A program made the position numbers and the translations under genes. A stretch of 64,000 nt of DNA, from contig CATOTF010000002.1 in NCBI GenBank assembly GCA_951813045.1, positions 682,001 through 746,000 of the forward strand, in the 5' to 3' direction. A model generated the notes under the pieces. It was not told the origin of the DNA. It worked only from the letters and a program-made list of their open reading frames with translations, and ran no database searches. This DNA comes from an uncultured Rhizobiaceae bacterium. Its GTDB lineage: Bacteria; Pseudomonadota; Alphaproteobacteria; Rhizobiales; Rhizobiaceae. Shown here one piece after another: positions 9,034-17,319 of this stretch (the stretch's first letter is position 1; each line of letters starts with the position of its first letter).

Positions 9034-9177
9034 TGTCTTATCCTGTAAACTTTCAAGAGCCCGCCTTTGATGGGCTTTTCTGGGTCTCTTCATTTTTCGC
9101 AGGCTCGTTAATCGGCTCTGCGTTAAAACTGACAATAGGGGACGAAACACCAAAACCGCTTAATATTCGCGGTTAAG

Positions 9178-9255
9178 AAACCTTCACCGCCGAGGAAGGT
9201 TTACGAAAGCTTGGTGGGTGTAAGAAGTCGGTAAGGTTGCGCGTTCCTTACCGGC
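9178..9255. other. Two tandem hairpins in the intergenic region
   Basis: In the 260-base space between the DUF6101 start and the end of the FAD-dehydrogenase gene there are two perfect stem-loops. AAACCTTC (9178-9185) pairs with GAAGGTTT (9195-9202) across 9 bases. GTCGGTAAGG (9227-9236) pairs with CCTTACCGGC (9246-9255, one G-U) across 9 bases. Neither has a clear T-run on either strand, so I do not call a rho-independent terminator. They could stabilise the 3' end of the dehydrogenase mRNA or lie in the 5' leader of the DUF6101 gene. Confidence 0.6.
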
Positions 9256-9293
9256 AAGTTGAGAAAGTATGAACGCAATCGGGCGTTATGTGG

Positions 9294-10712
9294 CTAGATC
9301 ACCTTGCCGGGGTTCATAATGCCTGCCGGATCAAGGCTTGCCTTGATCGTTCGCATTATTTGAAGCGCCGTTGGGTCTTTGAGTGCTGCAATTTTATCGC
9401 GTTTCATTTGGCCGACACCGTGTTCTGCGGAGATTGAGCCCTTACATTTCCCTACGACTTCATAAACGGCTTCGTGGACTTGCTCTTCGTATGAAAAATA
9501 ATCTTCCGCGTCCCACCCCACCGGTTGGGAAATGTTATAATGCAGGTTGCCGTCGCCCAGATGCCCGAAATTGACGATACGTGCGTCAGGCACGATCTTG
9601 AGAACGGCGGCATCCGCCTCTTTGATGAAATCGGGAACACTGCCCACCGGCACAGAAATATCGTGTTTGATCGACGCCCCTTCCGGTTTCTGCGCCCAGG
9701 ACATGTCTTCTCGCAACGTCCAGAACATCCTCTGCTGCTCAAGAGATTCAGCGATGGTAGCATCGTCGATGATACCACTTTCGAAAGCGTCACCCAAAAT
9801 ATCTTCTAACGTGGCCCGGGCTTCCTGGGATGAACGCCCGGAAGATATTTCCAGGAGTACATACCATGGGGAAGTGTCCTGGATTGGTCGGCGAATGGCG
9901 TTTTGCGCATGTTTGAGCGTGAATTCCATGGCGATGCTCGCCATCAACTCAAACGCGGTCAGGCCGTTACCAGCGCTTCCCTTTGCCCGATTGAGCAGTT
10001 CAAGCGCGGCGTCGGGGGATTTGAGAGAAACGTAAGCGAGTTCTCGCCCCCTTGGCTTTGGAAAAAGCTTAAGCGTGGCTTTCGTGACAATTCCCAGCGT
10101 ACCCTCGGCACCGATAAACAGGTTCTTGAGATCATAGCCGGTATTGTCCTTGCGTAAGCGGCTCAACCCGTTCCAAACCTCGCTGGTTGGCAACACAGCT
10201 TCCAATCCCATCACCAGATCGCGGGTATTGCCATAAGCTAGAACGCCAGTGCCGCCGGCATTGCTGCCGATATTACCACCAATCTGGCAAGTGCCTTGCG
10301 AACCGAGCGACAGGGGAAACAATCGGTCGGCGTCATCAGCTGCATTCTGGATATTCTCCAGTATCGAGCCGGACTCAACCGTAATGGTGTTTGAGTCCCG
10401 GTCCACATCTAGAATTTTATTCATCCGCCCCAGTGATACCATGATTTCATTACCGGCACCGTTCACCAGTGGAAGTCCCCCTCCAACCAGCCCGGTATTT
10501 CCCCCTTGGGGGATGACCGGCGTACCGGTCTCAGTGGCGAGTTTTAAAATCTGCGAAATCTCATCAACAGTTCCGGGGCGCAGGGCGAGCGGAGAGGGAG
10601 CAGCATAACGCCCACGCGTATCGGTGATGAAGGGCTCAATTTCATCGGCAGTTGAATGGGCGTAGCGTTCCCCTACAATGGATGAAAAACGAGCCTTGAG
10701 TTCATTATCCAT
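9294..10712 (-). CDS. FAD-binding 2-hydroxyacid dehydrogenase (GlcD/D-2-hydroxyglutarate dehydrogenase type)
   Basis: A 472-residue flavoprotein. The N-terminal FAD-binding domain shows PVIPQGGNTGLVGGG, then NIGSNAGGTGVLAYGNTRD and FIGAEGTLGIVTKATLKLFP. The C-terminal FAD-oxidase domain shows NFGHLGDGNLHYN and SAEHGVGQMKRDKI. These place it with D-lactate and D-2-hydroxyglutarate dehydrogenases of the vanillyl-alcohol-oxidase superfamily; the exact substrate cannot be told. I chose the ATG at 10712, preceded by AAGGAA. The stop of the upstream tRNA-modification gene is at 10714, so the two genes practically abut and are translationally coupled. Confidence 0.9.
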   Translation of the reverse strand: MDNELKARFSSIVGERYAHSTADEIEPFITDTRGRYAAPSPLALRPGTVDEISQILKLATETGTPVIPQGGNTGLVGGGLPLVNGAGNEIMVSLGRMNKILDVDRDSNTITVESGSILENIQNAADDADRLFPLSLGSQGTCQIGGNIGSNAGGTGVLAYGNTRDLVMGLEAVLPTSEVWNGLSRLRKDNTGYDLKNLFIGAEGTLGIVTKATLKLFPKPRGRELAYVSLKSPDAALELLNRAKGSAGNGLTAFELMASIAMEFTLKHAQNAIRRPIQDTSPWYVLLEISSGRSSQEARATLEDILGDAFESGIIDDATIAESLEQQRMFWTLREDMSWAQKPEGASIKHDISVPVGSVPDFIKEADAAVLKIVPDARIVNFGHLGDGNLHYNISQPVGWDAEDYFSYEEQVHEAVYEVVGKCKGSISAEHGVGQMKRDKIAALKDPTALQIMRTIKASLDPAGIMNPGKVI

Positions 10713-10713
10713 A

Positions 10714-11658
10714 TTATCTGGTTCCTTGCGCCGCGCGTGAAAGGCGATCATTGATCGCAGCACCCAATCCCGTTTCAGGTATCGGCTGAACAGCTATCCC
10801 TAATGGGTTCAACGCGTCTAACTGCTTTATCATAGAAAACAGATTGTGCGCTGCTTCCTTCAAGTCTCCAGACGGACTGAGGTTGAGTTGCGGTGCGTCG
10901 CGCGTCAGTGGAGCACCGAACGCGAGCAGGGCTTCACCATCCGTAAGGCAATTTGCGTTTAACCGTATAGGCGATGAAGGAGCGTAGTGGGACAACATCA
11001 TGCCGGGGGCTTCTATCCTTGGGTTACCTGCGGATCTATGCACCGGACCAACAACCGCCTCGATATCTTCCACCGGTAACCCTCCGGCACGCAATAAAAC
11101 AACCTTTCCATCATCGACCTTCACAATGGTCGATTCCACTCCAACCTTGCAATCACCCTCATCCAGTATGAGATCGACTTTATTGCCCAGATCGTCCTGG
11201 ACGTGCCGGGCGCAAGTCGGGCTGACTTTACCTGATGAATTCGCGCTGGGAGCAGCAAGGGGTGATCCGATTCTCTTTGCAAGTTCAGCCATACTCCCCA
11301 AAGGGTGACGAAGGGCAATTGTTGGCAGACCTGCAGTTACCGCCGGTGCAATACCAGTATCGGCCAGTATGGGGACGACCAAAGTTAAAGGACCGGGCCA
11401 AAATGTCTCGGCGAGCCTCAGGGATAGATCATCGAATTCCCCAATCACCTGCGCCATTGCAAGATCGCTCGCGTGGGCGATCAACGGATTAAAAGCCGGT
11501 CGCCCTTTCGTCTTATAAATCCTGGCAATGGCATCGGCATCATGTGCATTGGCAGCGAGCCCGTAAACCGTTTCTGTTGGCACAGCAACTATCCCGCCAC
11601 ATTCCAGGATGGCGACCGCCTGTTCAAGCCTGTCATTGGGTTGGGACGAATTGCTCAT
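10714..11658 (-). CDS. tsaC: L-threonylcarbamoyladenylate synthase, long Sua5 type
   Basis: Makes threonylcarbamoyl-AMP from threonine, bicarbonate and ATP, the first step of t6A37 modification of tRNAs reading ANN codons. 314 residues: a YrdC domain (about 10-190; GGIVAVPTETVYGLAANAHD, IYKTKGRPAFNPLIAH, APSANSSGKVSPT) followed by the Sua5 C-terminal domain (EAPGMMLSHYAPSSPI onward). The start is the ATG at 11658; a TTG six codons upstream is the alternative. The stop lies one base before the start of the FAD-dehydrogenase gene. Confidence 0.94.
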   Translation of the reverse strand: MSNSSQPNDRLEQAVAILECGGIVAVPTETVYGLAANAHDADAIARIYKTKGRPAFNPLIAHASDLAMAQVIGEFDDLSLRLAETFWPGPLTLVVPILADTGIAPAVTAGLPTIALRHPLGSMAELAKRIGSPLAAPSANSSGKVSPTCARHVQDDLGNKVDLILDEGDCKVGVESTIVKVDDGKVVLLRAGGLPVEDIEAVVGPVHRSAGNPRIEAPGMMLSHYAPSSPIRLNANCLTDGEALLAFGAPLTRDAPQLNLSPSGDLKEAAHNLFSMIKQLDALNPLGIAVQPIPETGLGAAINDRLSRAAQGTR

Positions 11659-11769
11659 TATCGCGTTACAGGCCAAAATCCGTTGTTCAGCAAGTGAAAA
11701 TTCGCGCTAGAGCCCTTTCCGCTCTGATGGAATCATCAACGCGATAGGAAAGTGCGTTAAAATAATCAC

Positions 11770-11813
11770 ATAGAGCACTGTATGCGAACGCATGTGAGTG
11801 GATGTTGCTCTAT
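11770..11813. promoter_or_regulatory. Nested inverted repeat upstream of the acyl-CoA dehydrogenase gene
   Basis: ATAGAGCA (11770-11777) and TGCTCTAT (11806-11813) form a perfect outer 8-bp inverted repeat. Inside lies a second palindrome, ATGCG-AA-CGCAT (11782-11793). Position between the divergently oriented tsaC and acyl-CoA dehydrogenase genes suggests a regulator site or a foldable leader; no regulator gene is nearby to name. Confidence 0.45.
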
Positions 11814-11829
11814 TGACGGCAATCATTGT

Positions 11830-11847
11830 TTTGACGCTAACGTCAAA
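11830..11847. promoter_or_regulatory. 18-bp palindromic operator-like site before the acyl-CoA dehydrogenase
   Basis: TTTGACGCTAACGTCAAA, a perfect 7-bp inverted repeat with a 4-base centre. It resembles the operators reported for LiuR-type MerR regulators of branched-chain and fatty-acid degradation (TTTACGTTTACGTAAA-like). It lies 43 bases before the acyl-CoA dehydrogenase ATG. A candidate -35 TTGACG begins at 11813, so the site would cover the -10 region. That a LiuR-type protein binds here is inference. Confidence 0.55.
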
Positions 11848-11889
11848 TTGTGCGATTTCTGGCTGACTCCCCCGCTCAATGAGGCTGCC

Positions 11890-13674
11890 ATGTATCGCGC
11901 TCCGGTTTCCGAAATCGCCCACACACTTAAAAATGTTACCGGTCTTGGGCAATCCATGGCGGAAGGAAACGCGGGTGAATTGAGCGACGATCTGTTGGAC
12001 GCGATTCTTGAAGAAGGTGGTAAGTTTGCCAGCGATGAAGTCGCACCCCTCTCCAAAATTGGCGATGAGCAGGGGACACAATTGAAAGATGGTACGGTTA
12101 CCATGCCGGATGGTTGGTCAGACCTCTACCGCCGTTGGGCGGAAGGGGGCTGGAATGCGCTAGCCGGCCCGGTCGAATATGGCGGGCAGGGACTGCCCAT
12201 GAGCCTCCAGACCGCCGCATTTGAAATGTGGAATTCAGGCTCGCTCGCATTCGGTATTGGGCCAACCCTGACGATTGGTGCCATTGAAGCGTTAAATACC
12301 CACGCAACTGGGGAACTGAAAGAAATCTACCTTAAAAAACTGGTTTCCGGTGAATGGACCGGCACCATGAACCTGACCGAACCTCAAGCGGGGTCTGATC
12401 TCAACGCATTAAAGTCACGCGCCGAACCAATTGGCGACGGCAGTTATCGTATATTCGGACAGAAAATATTCATCACATACGGCGAGCACGACATGACCGA
12501 TAATATCGTGCACCTCGTATTGGCCCGTCTACCGGATGCGCCTGCAGGACAACGCGGACTATCGTTGTTCCTCGTACCTAAATTTCTCGTCAACGAAGAT
12601 GGTTCACTCGGCGCACGCAATGACGTGTTCTGCAGCGGTGTTGAACATAAGCTCGGTATTCACGCGTCCCCCACCTGCACGATGATTTATGGTGACGGGA
12701 AATTTGGTGATGAGGCTGGAGCCGTCGGCTGGTTGATTGGCGAAGAAAACCGTGGCCTCGCCTGCATGTTCACGATGATGAACAACGCGCGCCTAATGGT
12801 GGGTATTCAAGGGGTCGCGGTTGCCGAATCCGCCACACAGCACGCATTGGCCTATGCACTGGAACGCAAACAGGGGCGAGCGGACGATTACGCCGGTGAA
12901 GGCATGGCACCCATTATCTATCACCCCGACGTGCAACGAAATCTGATGACCATGAAGGCGCTGACGAGCGCAGCGCGGTCGATCGCTTATAATTGTGCCC
13001 ACGCAATCGATAAGCAGCACGATGGTGTCGGAGAAAATAAAGCCCATTGGAGTAATAGAGCCGCGCTCCTGACACCAATCGCAAAAGCGTTCTCAACGGA
13101 TGTCGGGTGTGAAGTCGCTAATCTCGGGGTGCAGATACACGGGGGCATGGGTTTCATTGAAGAAACGGGAGCCGCGCAATTTTTGCGCGACGCGCGTATT
13201 GCACCAATCTACGAGGGAACGAACGGTATTCAATCCATCGATCTCGTAACCCGGAAAATCACTTTGGATGGGGGAGATGCCGTTCGCCTGTATATCGAGG
13301 AACTGCGAGAGGTAATTTCGGAAGTTACCGCATCGAATAGGCCGGAATTTGAAGGCATGGGTGATGTCTTGAGTGCTGCTCTGGATGACCTGTCTTCCGT
13401 TACTCAATTCATGCTCGATCAATTGGAAGCCGGGAACAGGCCCACCGTGCTGGCCGGTGCGACGCCATACCTCCGCCTGTTCGGCTTGGTGAGCGGTGCG
13501 ACTTATTTGGCACAATCGGCGCTTACCTCTGATGATGCTAGCTTCAATGATCGGGCAGCAAGCGCCCGGTTCCTGAGTTGCAATCAGCTACAGGAAACAC
13601 AAAGCCTGCGGGGGATAATCGAAGATGGAGCTTCAAGCCTGCTGCATGCCGGCAAAGCTCTGATTTCAGCATAG
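11890..13674 (+). CDS. Acyl-CoA dehydrogenase with C-terminal extension domain
   Basis: FAD enzyme of acyl-CoA beta-oxidation, 594 residues, longer than the classical 380-400 because of an N-terminal and a C-terminal extension, as in FadE-like AcdA proteins. Signatures: GTMNLTEPQAGSDLNALKSR (about residue 160), the substrate-loop KIFITYGEHDMT, QIHGGMGFIEETGAAQFLRD, and the catalytic Glu in IYEGTNGIQSID (about residue 440). I start at the ATG at 11890 (MYRAPVSEIAHTL) with GAGG just upstream; an ATG at 11782 would add a leader that covers the palindromic site. The enoyl-CoA hydratase follows 10 bases after the stop. Confidence 0.93.
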   Translation: MYRAPVSEIAHTLKNVTGLGQSMAEGNAGELSDDLLDAILEEGGKFASDEVAPLSKIGDEQGTQLKDGTVTMPDGWSDLYRRWAEGGWNALAGPVEYGGQGLPMSLQTAAFEMWNSGSLAFGIGPTLTIGAIEALNTHATGELKEIYLKKLVSGEWTGTMNLTEPQAGSDLNALKSRAEPIGDGSYRIFGQKIFITYGEHDMTDNIVHLVLARLPDAPAGQRGLSLFLVPKFLVNEDGSLGARNDVFCSGVEHKLGIHASPTCTMIYGDGKFGDEAGAVGWLIGEENRGLACMFTMMNNARLMVGIQGVAVAESATQHALAYALERKQGRADDYAGEGMAPIIYHPDVQRNLMTMKALTSAARSIAYNCAHAIDKQHDGVGENKAHWSNRAALLTPIAKAFSTDVGCEVANLGVQIHGGMGFIEETGAAQFLRDARIAPIYEGTNGIQSIDLVTRKITLDGGDAVRLYIEELREVISEVTASNRPEFEGMGDVLSAALDDLSSVTQFMLDQLEAGNRPTVLAGATPYLRLFGLVSGATYLAQSALTSDDASFNDRAASARFLSCNQLQETQSLRGIIEDGASSLLHAGKALISA

Positions 13675-13684
13675 GGAAATTCAA

Positions 13685-14434
13685 ATGGCCGATATAGAAG
13701 TGAGCCGCGAAGGACGCGTGCAGATAATCCGCTTTAACCGGGCGGATAAAAAGAACGCGATCACGCGGGCCATGTATAAAACCATGGCGGACGCATTGAA
13801 CGCATCCAATGATGACGCCGATATTGGTGCGAATGTGCTGTTCGGCCAACCGGAAGTATTCACGTCCGGCAACGATCTCGTCGATTTTATGGCAGTTGCA
13901 ACCGGTGCCGAACATGGCGGTGAAGTCGGCGAATATCTAAAGGCAATTGCGACTGGCAAGAAACCTCTGCTCGCTGGCGTGGACGGTCTGGCCGTCGGTG
14001 TCGGCGTTACCACACTGTTGCATTGCGACCTTGTCTACGCAAGCCCGCGTGCATGGATGCAAACGCCATTCGTTGATCTCGGCCTGGTGCCAGAAGCCGG
14101 TTCCAGCCTGCTTGCGCCCCGTTCCATGGGCCATCAGCGGGCGTTCGAATTGCTGGTGCTGGGGGAACGCTTTTCGGCGGAAAAAGCGGAACGGGCTGGA
14201 ATGATCAACCGTGTCGTAGAAGCACATGACCTTGAGGAACAAGTGCTGGATGCTGCATCCAAACTAGCAGCCAAACCACCACAGGCCCTCGCACTGTCAC
14301 GTCAGCTCATACGTGGGGATCGTGATGATGTCGTTGCGCGGATACTGGAAGAAAGCGCGTTGTTTGCCCAACAATTAAAATCCGATGAAGCCCGAAATGC
14401 ATTCATGGCATTCATGAACAAAAAGGCGGGTTGA
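13685..14434 (+). CDS. Enoyl-CoA hydratase/isomerase family protein
   Basis: A 249-residue crotonase-fold enzyme. Signatures: IRFNRADKKNAITRAMYK, EVFTSGNDLVDFM (oxyanion region, about 58-70), LLAGVDGLAVGVGVTTLLHC, and PFVDLGLVPEAGSSLLAPRS with the Glu expected in hydratases. It lies 10 bases behind the acyl-CoA dehydrogenase in the same transcript, so the pair likely performs successive beta-oxidation steps under the palindrome at 11830. The 3' end nearly touches the convergent RNA methyltransferase gene, with one base between stop codons. Confidence 0.93.
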   Translation: MADIEVSREGRVQIIRFNRADKKNAITRAMYKTMADALNASNDDADIGANVLFGQPEVFTSGNDLVDFMAVATGAEHGGEVGEYLKAIATGKKPLLAGVDGLAVGVGVTTLLHCDLVYASPRAWMQTPFVDLGLVPEAGSSLLAPRSMGHQRAFELLVLGERFSAEKAERAGMINRVVEAHDLEEQVLDAASKLAAKPPQALALSRQLIRGDRDDVVARILEESALFAQQLKSDEARNAFMAFMNKKAG

Positions 14435-14435
14435 T

Positions 14436-15689
14436 CTACCTGAAAATCGAGCGCGATTTATTATCAGTCTTCTTGGAGAGCAGAGCCACAGCTTCTATGT
14501 GCGGTGAATACATGAACTGATCGATTGGGGTGACCGATTTCAATTCATAACCGGCATTTACGAGAACAGCGCAGTCGCGGGCAAGAGTTGTCGGATTGCA
14601 TGATATATAGGCCACCGAACGGATGTTGGCCTTGGCGATTTCGCGTATCTGCTGCTCTGCGCCAGCCCTTGGCGGGTCGAGACATAATCCGTCATAGGCT
14701 TTAAGCTCTGTTACAGTTAAAGGCAGTTCAAACAGGTCTCTTTGCTCAACGGTGATGGACTTTAAACCTTCAGTACCACTCGCTTCGCGCAGGGTATTGA
14801 GCGCTGCTTGCTCGGTTTCGACCGCGTGGACTTTGGATCGTTCGGCTAGTTGCAGCGCAAATGTGCCGCTGCCGCAAAACAGGTCCACCACATGCTTTCG
14901 CCCGCCAAGGTGTTTGCAAGTCAGTGCCGCGATTGCGTCCTGCGCTCCAACAACGGCTTGTAAGAATCCCGCCGGAGGGATTGTGACAATCGCTTTGCCG
15001 AACCGGACGGTTGGTTTTACTTTCTCAACGGCAATCTCTGCGTTAATGCTCCCCCGCAAATAACGTGTTTTCGCCATCGCTCTCACGAATGCTGCGGTCA
15101 TGTCTTCGTTTGGCGGTGTATCCAGCGAAAAATCGAGATCAAACCCATTGTCGCAAACATTGATAGCGAGTTGAATTTCCTCGTTCCCCCGTAACAGGGT
15201 TTTGGATAATTCCGTCAGGTTTGGAATTTCCGCTTGGAGTTCAGGCAATAGAATGGAGCATTGCTTTACGGGAACAAGCTCGCTGCTTCTTCTTTGTTTG
15301 AAGCCTAACTCAACAGCGTCACTATTGCGCTGGATCGTAAACGTAACACGCCTGCGTGATGAAGGAGGCGTTGCAATTGTTGGCTCAACATCAACCTTGA
15401 GCTTGAATTTTGCAAACGCCAGTTCGACTTCCGACTGTTTCCAGTCCAGCATTTGTTGAAGGCTCGCGTGTTGTAAAGCACAACCGCCGCAAGTTCCAAA
15501 ATGGGGGCAGGGAGGCTCTTGTCTTTGTGGGGACGGGGTTAGAATTTTAGACAGACTCAGGTTCTGGCCTTGTCCTTCCGCCAATATGCGCTCACCCGGC
15601 AATGTCCCGGATACAAATACGGGCCTCCCGTCAAGCAGGCCCATGCCGTCGCCTTCGCTTCCTATTCGGTCGATTTCGACTTCAGGCAT
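14436..15689 (-). CDS. Class I SAM-dependent RNA (uracil-5-)methyltransferase, TrmA/RlmD type
   Basis: A 417-residue RNA m5U methyltransferase-like protein. It begins with a TRAM-type RNA-binding domain (about 1-55), then carries the 4Fe-4S ligands CPHFGTCGGC (C-x5-C-x2-C) with a later Cys in VKQCSILLP. The methyltransferase domain has VVDLFCGSGTFALQLAERSK, LCLDPPRAGAEQQI and the catalytic nucleophile motif YISCNPTTLARD. Whether it acts on 23S rRNA or tRNA cannot be told from sequence. Its start overlaps the tlyA stop by eight bases, the usual arrangement in this group. Confidence 0.93.
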   Translation of the reverse strand: MPEVEIDRIGSEGDGMGLLDGRPVFVSGTLPGERILAEGQGQNLSLSKILTPSPQRQEPPCPHFGTCGGCALQHASLQQMLDWKQSEVELAFAKFKLKVDVEPTIATPPSSRRRVTFTIQRNSDAVELGFKQRRSSELVPVKQCSILLPELQAEIPNLTELSKTLLRGNEEIQLAINVCDNGFDLDFSLDTPPNEDMTAAFVRAMAKTRYLRGSINAEIAVEKVKPTVRFGKAIVTIPPAGFLQAVVGAQDAIAALTCKHLGGRKHVVDLFCGSGTFALQLAERSKVHAVETEQAALNTLREASGTEGLKSITVEQRDLFELPLTVTELKAYDGLCLDPPRAGAEQQIREIAKANIRSVAYISCNPTTLARDCAVLVNAGYELKSVTPIDQFMYSPHIEAVALLSKKTDNKSRSIFR

Positions 15690-16434
15690 GATGTTCCCCG
15701 CATAAAAGGTATTCTACGTTGCCGTCACCGCCTTTGATGGGCGACGGCAAAAAATGCGTTATGGCCCATCGGGGCAGTTCTGAGAACCATAATTTGATTT
15801 CGTCGAGGGTTTGGGCGATCAGGGCGTCATCCGTAACGAGGCCACCTTTGCCAACACCCTCTTTACCCACTTCAAACTGAGGTTTGACCAGAAGAACGCA
15901 ATTGGCGTTGCTCGAGACAAGTCGAAGCGCCGGTTCAGCACCGATGCGCAAAGACACGAAACTTAAATCACTGACAATAATCTGCGGTTTTGAGTCAAGA
16001 TCGCCTTCGGTGATGTGCCGCGCATTCAATCCTTCAACGTTTGTCACGCGAGGGTCATTCGCGATCCAATCGACCATTTGACTATGCCCGACATCGACAG
16101 AGATTATTTTCTTGGCATTACGTTCCAGCAGAACTTGCGTAAACCCGCCGGTAGACGCCCCAAGGTCCAGCGCGACTTTATCGGAAACATTGATTCCAGC
16201 AGCGTCCAGCCCGGCAATCAGCTTCAACGCCGCGCGCGAGACGTATTGTTGGGCCGGGTCGTCAATTACAATTTCTGCATCCGAGCGGATAAGATGGCCC
16301 GCTTTCGAAACCACTATGCCATTAGCCTTTACGCATCCCCGCGATACCATATCGCGGGCTCGTGAACGGCTCGGCGCTAACCCCGCGTTTGTTAAATACT
16401 GGTCGATACGGGTTTTAGTGTTGGTGGACGTCAT
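15682..16434 (-). CDS. tlyA: TlyA family rRNA (cytidine-2'-O)-methyltransferase / hemolysin A homologue
   Basis: A 250-residue protein with an N-terminal S4 RNA-binding domain (RIDQYLTNAGLAPSRSRARD, about 6-65) and a C-terminal FtsJ-like methyltransferase domain (VALDLGASTGGFTQVLLERN; VLLVKPQFEVGKEGVGKGG). Mycobacterial TlyA methylates 16S and 23S rRNA 2'-hydroxyls; the same role is likely here. I chose the ATG at 16434 because the family starts close to the S4 domain; a TTG at 16452 is possible. It lies 43 bases after the mini-gene at 16478 and overlaps the next methyltransferase gene. Confidence 0.93.
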   Translation of the reverse strand: MTSTNTKTRIDQYLTNAGLAPSRSRARDMVSRGCVKANGIVVSKAGHLIRSDAEIVIDDPAQQYVSRAALKLIAGLDAAGINVSDKVALDLGASTGGFTQVLLERNAKKIISVDVGHSQMVDWIANDPRVTNVEGLNARHITEGDLDSKPQIIVSDLSFVSLRIGAEPALRLVSSNANCVLLVKPQFEVGKEGVGKGGLVTDDALIAQTLDEIKLWFSELPRWAITHFLPSPIKGGDGNVEYLLCGEHHA

Positions 16435-16477
16435 GCCCTGCTTTTGCAGCAAGACACTTCAAAAACAAGGGCGATGC

Positions 16478-16612
16478 TCAGAAACAATTCATCAAGGCGC
16501 CGGAAAGATAGGCCGCATAGACACTATCGCTATAGCCAAGCCATAGCGCGGCGGAAACTCCGGTGAATAAGGCCAGGCTCATTATTAGCGATAATTTCAA
16601 ACCAAAACTCAT
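16478..16612 (-). CDS. Small hydrophobic protein (44 residues) behind the SCO gene
   Basis: A short open frame, MSFGLKLSLIMSLALFTGVS then AALWLGYSDSVYAAYLSG and the terminus ALMNCF. Its ATG lies two bases after the stop of the SCO-family gene and is likely translated by coupling; the upstream AAGAAAG is only a weak Shine-Dalgarno. The protein would have one N-terminal hydrophobic helix (about 5-27) that could be a signal anchor, a short polar turn, a second amphipathic stretch and a Cys next to the end. I do not recognise the family. Position suggests a link with SCO-dependent copper delivery or the membrane; this is inference. Confidence 0.55.
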   Translation of the reverse strand: MSFGLKLSLIMSLALFTGVSAALWLGYSDSVYAAYLSGALMNCF

Positions 16613-16614
16613 GT

Positions 16615-17214
16615 CTAGCTTTCTTCAGCCACCAATTTCCGCAATTTATCTACCGCAGTTTTACTGTCTTCACCATAAGCAATCGTGCGCACAAATTCAC
16701 CTTTGCCGTTCATCAGGAATGTCGTTGCGGTGTGGTTCATCGTGTAATCGTCTTCCAACGGTACTTTTTCCATATAAACCCGCCATTTCTTGGCAAGATC
16801 AGTGATCTGCGCCACAGACCCTGTTACCCCGCGAATGCGTGGGTCGAACGATGACAGATAGTCGGCCAGAACCTCAACTGTATCCCGTTCCGGGTCGATG
16901 GATACGAAGTACATATCGACTTTGTCACCATCTTCGCCCAGTTCCTTATACCATTGCGATCCTTCATAAAGGGTGGTTGGGCAAACGTCCGGGCAATGGG
17001 TGAAGCCGAAAAACAGGACATGCGGACGTCCGTTAAAGTCCTTTTCAGTGATCGTTTTGCCGTCGCTACGAATCGCTGTGAAGCTACCGCCAATAGCCGC
17101 TTTTGCCTGTTGGTTCCCACTGCCTGAATTCAACGTCCAATTAACGGTGGAATAGGCAAGAAATGCACCAAGTACGAAAATAGCGCCCCAAAGTACGAAC
17201 CGAAAAGCTTTCAT
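16615..17214 (-). CDS. SCO1/SenC family copper chaperone
   Basis: Membrane-anchored thioredoxin-fold protein that delivers copper to the CuA site of cytochrome c oxidase. 200 residues: one N-terminal membrane helix (about 5-22, FVLWGAIFVLGAFLAYSTVN), then a periplasmic domain with the copper-binding pair in FTHCPDVCPTTL (Cys74, Cys78) and the distal His in MNHTATTFLMNG (His161). All three ligands are present. I chose the ATG at 17214 since it starts right before the membrane helix. It sits between dxs and tlyA, away from the cytochrome oxidase cluster at 37 kb that it should serve, and is followed by a coupled 44-codon gene. Confidence 0.93.
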   Translation of the reverse strand: MKAFRFVLWGAIFVLGAFLAYSTVNWTLNSGSGNQQAKAAIGGSFTAIRSDGKTITEKDFNGRPHVLFFGFTHCPDVCPTTLYEGSQWYKELGEDGDKVDMYFVSIDPERDTVEVLADYLSSFDPRIRGVTGSVAQITDLAKKWRVYMEKVPLEDDYTMNHTATTFLMNGKGEFVRTIAYGEDSKTAVDKLRKLVAEES

Positions 17215-17319
17215 GGTGTGTCCAGACAGGTTTAAATTGTTGACCATGAACTAGGGAAAAATGTTGCAAATTGTAAGGCGACAAATAGTCAAATATTGGC
17301 GATTTGGCTTGATGAGTGG

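Noticed and set aside
8928-9176. 82-codon plus-strand frame with hydrophobic text overlapping the DUF6101 start
   Set aside because: It lies antisense to the supported DUF6101 N-terminus, has no good ribosome-binding site and starts with GTG; hydrophobic text can arise by antisense reading.
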